Assembly: GCA_963589785.1 (NCBI GenBank)
Contig: CAVAMJ010000013.1
Span: 1-64,000, forward strand
Direction of reading: 5' to 3'
DNA length: 64,000 bases
Source: SIG603 sp963589785
GTDB lineage: Bacteria; Bacillota; Clostridia; Oscillospirales; Acutalibacteraceae
Position 1 is the stretch's first letter. Every line of letters starts with the position of its first letter. Shown in pieces: positions 59,704 to 64,000 of this stretch. The notes under the pieces were generated by a model. That model ran no database searches, was not told the origin of the DNA, and saw nothing but the letters and a program-made list of their open reading frames with translations. Made by a program: the position numbers and the translations under genes.

Positions 59704-60149
59704 AAAAACGCATTGCTATTGGTGCAATAATAAAATACCACTCCAAATATCTTCTGATTAAAAAAATAGCTGAGCACGATGTTCAATCCAATGAATTTCA
59801 TCCATATATTGATTTTTTGAAGGGCGGAGTTAAAGAAGGGGAATCCTTGACCCAAGCACTCAAAAGAGAACTTAAAGAAGAGATAAATGCAACTGAAGAA
59901 ATGTACGACATTGTTGCTCGTATTGAAGAACCGTTAGTTTTTAAGTTTAAAAATTCTCCATTATACAGCGAACAAGAGACATGTTTTTTTATAATTAAAC
60001 TGCATGATGAATGTTTGAAGCTCAACGCTAACCCAACTGAAGTAGGCGAAATATATTTTGTCGATTATGAGACAATGTTACACTCTCTTGAATTTAAAGA
60101 AACAAAAGAGTTTGTAATACGAAATACTCTTGAATATGGATTAAATTGA
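59700..60149 (+). CDS. NUDIX hydrolase
   Basis: A 149-residue protein with a NUDIX box at residues 42-64 (GGVKEGESLTQALKRELKEE), matching G-x5-E-x7-REU-x-EE, with the later Gly replaced by Asn. It probably hydrolyses a nucleoside diphosphate linked compound, perhaps a nucleotide sugar given the neighbours (inference). The gene looks intact and is one of the few undamaged genes in this cluster. It overlaps the GT1 remnant by 4 bases. Confidence 0.8.
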   Translation: MKKRIAIGAIIKYHSKYLLIKKIAEHDVQSNEFHPYIDFLKGGVKEGESLTQALKRELKEEINATEEMYDIVARIEEPLVFKFKNSPLYSEQETCFFIIKLHDECLKLNANPTEVGEIYFVDYETMLHSLEFKETKEFVIRNTLEYGLN

Positions 60150-60168
60150 CTATATAAGGTGTGATATC

Positions 60169-60964
60169 ATGAATAAATATGTTGTGGTATTCCAAAAAGC
60201 ATTTAAATCACAAATAATATAAAAATCGGCTGCATTAAGCGGAATGTTAAGTACGGTTTTATCTTTTGGTATTCAAATCTGCCTTTGGAGGGCTTTGTTA
60301 GGCACAGAATTGTGTGAAGGAAATTCTTTTTATGATATGATTCTGTATGTTTTAATTAACCTCTTTGTGTCTACACTTACCCGAGCAAATGTTTCTACTA
60401 CAATAGAAAATGCTATACTTGACGGAAGTATTTCTACCGAATTACTTAAACCGATATCTTATAAATACTATTTACTGTCAAATATTTTCGGTAAAAATTC
60501 TTACAACTTGATTACAAGAGTGTTACCCGTTGCTGTTATAGGGGTAATCCTTCTGTTAATAGGCAATCAAACAAAACTTTCATTCTTATCTGCGGTCTTA
60601 TTTTGGGTAGCAGTAACATTAGGAATTTTGATAATGTTTGAAATTACATATCTTTTTGGCTTACTGGCTTTTAAAATTCAACGCTGTTGGTATTTGCGGT
60701 TCTATGTTGATGCATTCACAAAATTTTTTGGCGGAACAACTGTGCCGCTTTGGTTTTATCCTGCTTTTTTTGCAAAAAGCCAGCTATTTTTTGCCTTTTA
60801 GATATATAACCTTTGAACCGATTAATATAATTTTAAACCGTGTTTCATTTCAACAATCATGCTTCAGTATTTTAATTGCTGCCATCTGGCTGATTGTTTT
60901 GAATCTATTAGATTTAAAAATGTGGGATTATGCCACTAGAAATTTATTAATTAACGGAGGTTGA
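60169..60964 (+). pseudogene. ABC-2 type permease (DUF990-like), nonsense and frameshift
   Basis: ATG 60169 (after AAGGTG) starts MNKYVVVFQKAFKSQII, stopped by TAA 60220-60222; the same frame continues KSAALSGMLSTVLSFGIQIC through five or so helices until TAG at 60799-60801. The end of the protein (FLPFRYITFEPINIILNRVS to TGA 60962-60964) is in another frame, joined at the T-run near 60770-60790 in GCTTTTTTTGC. So one nonsense codon and one homopolymer slip are seen; the full protein would be about 264 residues. Intact relatives form one half of a heterodimeric exporter with the next gene. Confidence 0.83.
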
Positions 60965-60966
60965 GC

Positions 60967-61773
60967 ATGAAAAGATATTTAAAATTATTTTCCAGTTATT
61001 TTTCTGTAACTTTTCGTGCCGGCACAATTTACAGAAGCACATATATTGCGGGCATAATCGGTCAATGGCTAGGATATGGTGCAACATACGCAACAATGTA
61101 TATTTTAACAAGAAAATTTACAAATTTAAACGGTTTGAGTCCCTCAGAGGTCTTGCTGTTATATGGCTTATCTGTGTTGTCTTATTCAATTGCCGCAACA
61201 TTTTTCTTTAATTCAGCAACTAATTTAAGTGCTAAAATTAGAACAGGCGAATTTGACCTTACTCTCACAAAGCCACTAAATCCATTTGGTCACGAAATTT
61301 TCTCAGGCATAAATACGGGATGTGTAAGCCATATATCTTTGTCAATAGCAGTAATAATATATGCTTTGATTAACACTTCGTTTGAGTTATCATTCCAAAC
61401 TGTTGTATATCTAATAGTAATGGTTTTAGGTGCAACTCTAATTCAGGCTGCAGCTTTGATAGCAAGTTCAGTTCTCAGCTTTTTTACTTTAAACGAAAAT
61501 CCTGTGCTTGATTTTCTTCTGTTCAATTTTAAAGAATTCATAAATTATCCAATAACAATCTATCATAAGGTAATTCAAATCCTACTAACATTTATACTGC
61601 CTTTTGCATATATTAATTTTTATCCGGCATCATTTTTATTGCAAAAGGGTTCACCTGAGGGTTTCCCTTTTGTTATCGTATATTTGACTCCTGTTGTCGG
61701 AGTAGCTTGCTTTATACTTAGTGTATTGTTTTGGAATTGGGGACTTAAACATTATAAGAGCAGTAGATCTTAA
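60967..61773 (+). CDS. ABC-2 type transporter permease (DUF990-like)
   Basis: A 268-residue membrane protein with about six helices; RYLKLFSSYFSVTFRAGTIY start, GLSPSEVLLLYGLSVLSYSI, GEFDLTLTKPLNPFGHEIF (the family's cytosolic coupling-type loop), and ENPVLDFLLFNFKEFINYPI. ATG 60967 follows GGAGGTTGAGC. The frame is intact, but its partner permease is broken and its ATPase lacks Walker B, so it is probably not functional as a pump. Substrate unknown. Confidence 0.82.
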   Translation: MKRYLKLFSSYFSVTFRAGTIYRSTYIAGIIGQWLGYGATYATMYILTRKFTNLNGLSPSEVLLLYGLSVLSYSIAATFFFNSATNLSAKIRTGEFDLTLTKPLNPFGHEIFSGINTGCVSHISLSIAVIIYALINTSFELSFQTVVYLIVMVLGATLIQAAALIASSVLSFFTLNENPVLDFLLFNFKEFINYPITIYHKVIQILLTFILPFAYINFYPASFLLQKGSPEGFPFVIVYLTPVVGVACFILSVLFWNWGLKHYKSSRS

Positions 61774-61784
61774 AGGAGTTTACA

Positions 61785-62687
61785 ATGTCATATATAGAAG
61801 TTAAAGATTTGTGCAAAGAATATCAGATAGTTAAAACCGAAAAAGGAATAAGCGGAGCTGTAAAATCCTTGTTTCATCGAGAATATACTGTTAAACAAGC
61901 TGTTAAAAATATAAGCTTTTCGTTGGAAAAAGGAGAAGTTGTTGGTTACATAGGGCCTAACGGTGCCGGAAAATCAACTACTTTAAAAATGCTCTCAGGA
62001 ATTCTGATTCCCACAAGCGGTACAGTAACTGTTGGCGGAATTGTTCCTTATAAAGAGAGAAGTGCAAATGCTAGAAATATCGGAGTTGTTTTCGGTCAGC
62101 GTTCACAATTATATTGGGATTTACCGATAAGAGATTCATTTGAATTAAATAAAAGCTTGTACAACATTCCTGATGATATTTTCCAAAAAAACACCAACTT
62201 TTTCACTGAAGTTTTAGATATGGAAAGCTTTTTAGATCAACCTGTCAGACAGTTAAGCTTAGGATTAGATGTAGTAAGCAAGAAAATGCTGCGTGAAGCA
62301 GTGAAAATGATAAACAAAGAAAAAGGCACAACAATAATACTTACCACACACGATATGGATGATATTGAAGCTGTGTGCAAACACTTGATAATGATTAACA
62401 AAGGGCAGATGATGTTTGACGGCGAACTGAAAGCTTTCCGCAACAAGTTTGGACACAAACAAATAATTCGCTTGGAGTTTTCGAGCGGAACACCAACTTG
62501 GCAGAATATCGAAGGATTGAGACTTTCAAAAACAGAATCCGATGCACTTGAAATTGAAATTCTTAATAACGATGATATTAAATCGTCTGTTTCAAAACTT
62601 TTAAATTTGTACAATCCACAAAACATATTCATACAGGAACCCAACATTGAGGATATTGTTGAGCTCGCATATAAAGAGCAAGTATAA
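61785..62687 (+). CDS. ABC transporter ATP-binding protein with Walker B deleted
   Basis: A 300-residue protein in an open frame. Walker A GPNGAGKST (57-65) and the Q-loop FGQRSQL (Gln 105) are present, and H189 sits in TTHDMDD. The signature LSLG (157-160) is followed directly by LDVVSKK, where relatives have about 26 more residues including the rest of the signature helix, Walker B ILFLDEPT and the D-loop start. The deletion junction is near 62258-62268 and is in frame. The ATPase should therefore be unable to hydrolyse ATP. Relatives run about 325 residues. The gene is annotated as a likely non-functional CDS. Confidence 0.83.
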   Translation: MSYIEVKDLCKEYQIVKTEKGISGAVKSLFHREYTVKQAVKNISFSLEKGEVVGYIGPNGAGKSTTLKMLSGILIPTSGTVTVGGIVPYKERSANARNIGVVFGQRSQLYWDLPIRDSFELNKSLYNIPDDIFQKNTNFFTEVLDMESFLDQPVRQLSLGLDVVSKKMLREAVKMINKEKGTTIILTTHDMDDIEAVCKHLIMINKGQMMFDGELKAFRNKFGHKQIIRLEFSSGTPTWQNIEGLRLSKTESDALEIEILNNDDIKSSVSKLLNLYNPQNIFIQEPNIEDIVELAYKEQV

Positions 62688-62694
62688 CTTAGCA

Positions 62695-62733
62695 TAGAAC
62701 CCCTCAGCTAGATAGGTGAGGGAAGTTCTTTTT
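62695..62733 (+). terminator. Terminator of the ABC cluster
   Basis: AGAAC-CCCTCA (62696-62706) pairs with TGAGGG-aa-GTTCT (62717-62729), followed by a T-run to 62733. Confidence 0.75.
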
Positions 62734-62819
62734 GACTATATTTATTTAACGGTTCGTTGACAGGTGAGTTCGATTGTAGTAACATCAATTTAAAGGTATA
62801 ACATTCACTTTGTGGCTCA

Positions 62820-63569
62820 ATGGACGGCATGATACTGCCGAGAACACAGCTTGAGCAAGGAATAAGCGAGCCGCCGTTTCACCCTAACTGCAGATGCACA
62901 ACCGTTCCTTATGATGAGGATTGGAGTTACACGGGACAGAGAATTGCCAAAGATAAAGACGGCAAATATTATTATGTCCCTGAGACAATGACCTACGAGG
63001 AATGGAAGAAGGAAGTTGTTGAGGGGAAAAGAAGTGGCAAAGTCGGAGACACGTTAGGTGAAACAAAAATCACCGATAAATTTAATATCGATGTTTCTGA
63101 TGAGAAAGCAGTCAAAAAGCTTATAGACAAAACCGCAAACGATATTTCTTATGAAAAGCTTGAGCACGCAACAGTTATCACGGCTGACGGAACAGTTTAT
63201 AAAATGGTCGGCGGCGAAACCAATGTAAATACAGATTTGGTTGGGGAAAGCTTAGAAGGAGCTACAATCATTCATAACCACCCACCATTAAATGGGACTG
63301 ATTTTTATGATTCGTTTAGCTATTATGATTTTATGGATGCGGTAGCCAATAAGACAAAATTGGAAATAGTTGTCTCAGACGGAAGATTGCAAAAATTCAA
63401 ATTATTGAAACAGCTTACTGTTGATAAAGCGTATGACTTATATGAAACAACTAAACTCGAGGCGTTTCAACCTTTTTTTGAAAATAACATAGATATGGAT
63501 TATCCGCAATTAGAAACGATGAGAAAGCTTTGTGAGAAAGGTGTGATATGGTTTGAAGAACTTTCATGA
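62820..63569 (+). CDS. Truncated MuF/SPP1 gp7-like phage head protein fused to an HNHP-motif domain
   Basis: From about 62802 the frame encodes the end of a phage head morphogenesis domain: CGSMDGMILP..., then PPFHPNCRCTTVPYDEDW, the C-terminal signature of SPP1 gp7/MuF proteins. The N-terminal 200 or more residues are absent because a stop lies at 62799-62801; no ribosome binding site fits ATG 62820, so the gene looks 5'-truncated. The remaining 200 residues are a different domain (about 100-249) with GATIIHNHPPLNGTDFYDSF, an HNHP motif, and VVSDGRLQKF. HNHP occurs in JAB-like and other polymorphic toxin domains. MuF proteins with C-terminal toxins are known on phages. Functional state uncertain. 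Confidence 0.68.
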   Translation: MDGMILPRTQLEQGISEPPFHPNCRCTTVPYDEDWSYTGQRIAKDKDGKYYYVPETMTYEEWKKEVVEGKRSGKVGDTLGETKITDKFNIDVSDEKAVKKLIDKTANDISYEKLEHATVITADGTVYKMVGGETNVNTDLVGESLEGATIIHNHPPLNGTDFYDSFSYYDFMDAVANKTKLEIVVSDGRLQKFKLLKQLTVDKAYDLYETTKLEAFQPFFENNIDMDYPQLETMRKLCEKGVIWFEELS

Positions 63570-63762
63570 AGCACACAACGAATTGTTAAGGGAAGCACTA
63601 CAAGATGTCAATATGTTAGAAAAGCAATATATTAAAGACCATGATAAAAACGGCGAGTACAAAGTTCGTGAAAGATGGATTCGGTATCGTAAGGAAGCAA
63701 AAGAGCTGAGGGAAAAGTATGAAAGCAATGATTTCACAGCCGATGAACGGCTTAACAGCTGA
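63553..63762 (+). CDS. Small charged helical protein, possible immunity partner
   Basis: A 69-residue, highly charged helical protein (HEAHNELLREALQDVNMLEK, EYKVRERWIRYRKEAKELRE). The TTG start at 63553 lies inside the previous gene (17-base overlap) with AAAGGTGTG upstream, so translation is likely coupled to it. A gene directly downstream of a toxin-like domain is often its immunity gene; that is inference from position only. Confidence 0.45.
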   Translation: MKNFHEAHNELLREALQDVNMLEKQYIKDHDKNGEYKVRERWIRYRKEAKELREKYESNDFTADERLNS

Positions 63763-64000
63763 CGAGATTTTAGAGACAAGAGCTAAAGCGATAAAGTGGC
63801 TGGAAGATAACGATTACGACTTTGTGGACACGCTTTTTCGCAATCGTTGGTATTCGACTGCATTGTTTCCAAAAATCGGAACGACAAATTATCCGTTATT
63901 TCAGCTTGCCCGTTCTCTTGAGCAGATGAGCAAATGCGATGCGGTTTACTTCTGTAAAGGTTGGGAAAACTACAGAGGTTGCAGAATAGAGCACGAAGCC
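63719..64000 (+). CDS. DUF4406 (deoxyribosyltransferase-like) protein, cut by the window edge
   Basis: From ATG 63719 an open frame of 94 codons runs off the window. It begins MKAMISQPMNGLTADEILET, the DUF4406 signature with its early SQPMNG loop, then SLEQMSKCDAVYFCKGWENY and GCRIEHEA, resembling the nucleoside 2-deoxyribosyltransferase fold in which the Glu is catalytic. DUF4406 genes are common on phages and prophages. It overlaps the previous frame by 44 bases, so one of the two starts may be off. Confidence 0.8.
   Translation, partial: MKAMISQPMNGLTADEILETRAKAIKWLEDNDYDFVDTLFRNRWYSTALFPKIGTTNYPLFQLARSLEQMSKCDAVYFCKGWENYRGCRIEHEA

Noticed and set aside
1..64000. CRISPR array, rRNA, tRNA or insertion sequence
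   Set aside because: No regular repeat-spacer pattern, no rRNA or tRNA signature and no transposase or terminal repeats were seen by eye.

Overview
The window looks like a low-GC Clostridia chromosome, most likely of the Oscillospiraceae/Ruminococcaceae type. This rests on gene order and content: nusB-xseA-xseB-ispA, scpA-scpB, a GerW sporulation-type gene, yicC-remA-gmk-rpoZ-priA-def-fmt-rsmB-rlmN-stp-prkC-rsgA-thiN, the paired radical SAM/DUF2344 genes, rplS-lepB-rbgA-rnhB-yraN, tig-clpP-clpX-lon-engB, and a T-box-controlled leuACDB operon. Strong Shine-Dalgarno sites, frequent TTG starts and many 4-17 base overlaps between consecutive genes fit this.

Layout. (1) 1-6460 is a decaying accessory locus: a 5' fragment of an aldo/keto reductase with a MerR-type promoter, a MerR regulator, a MATE efflux remnant, then a LysR regulator divergent from a sugar-acid type catabolic operon (two enolase-superfamily enzymes, an SLC13-like permease, an esterase). 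Every structural gene of that operon is broken by a nonsense codon, frameshift or internal deletion, while both regulators are intact. (2) 6619-16020 is an intact accessory segment: a large Sel1-repeat protein, a VOC protein, an HxlR regulator divergent from a small monooxygenase, a lipoprotein with a small acidic protein, and a two-gene operon encoding a Ser/Thr kinase-STAND ATPase fusion and an unrecognised partner. That pair is the best candidate here for an undescribed system. (3) 16232-57778 is dense housekeeping DNA: transcription, RNA modification, DNA repair, isoprenoids, chromosome segregation, translation quality control, PASTA-kinase signalling, proteolysis, threonine and leucine synthesis. 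(4) 57935-62733 is a second decaying accessory cluster: a family 2 glycosyltransferase (frameshift), a GT1-like remnant, a NUDIX hydrolase, and an ABC-2 exporter with one broken permease and an ATPase that has lost its Walker B segment. (5) 62800-64000 is the edge of a prophage or phage remnant: the end of a MuF/SPP1 gp7-like head protein fused to a domain with an HNHP motif, a small possible immunity gene, and a DUF4406 gene running off the window.

How the parts work together: the core operons are tightly packed and translationally coupled, and several promoters and terminators can be read by eye. The leucine operon carries a T-box leader with a probable CTC specifier. The contrast between an undamaged core and two accessory blocks with lesions of several kinds suggests ongoing gene loss. 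All function calls come from motif and family recognition by eye; no database search was run.
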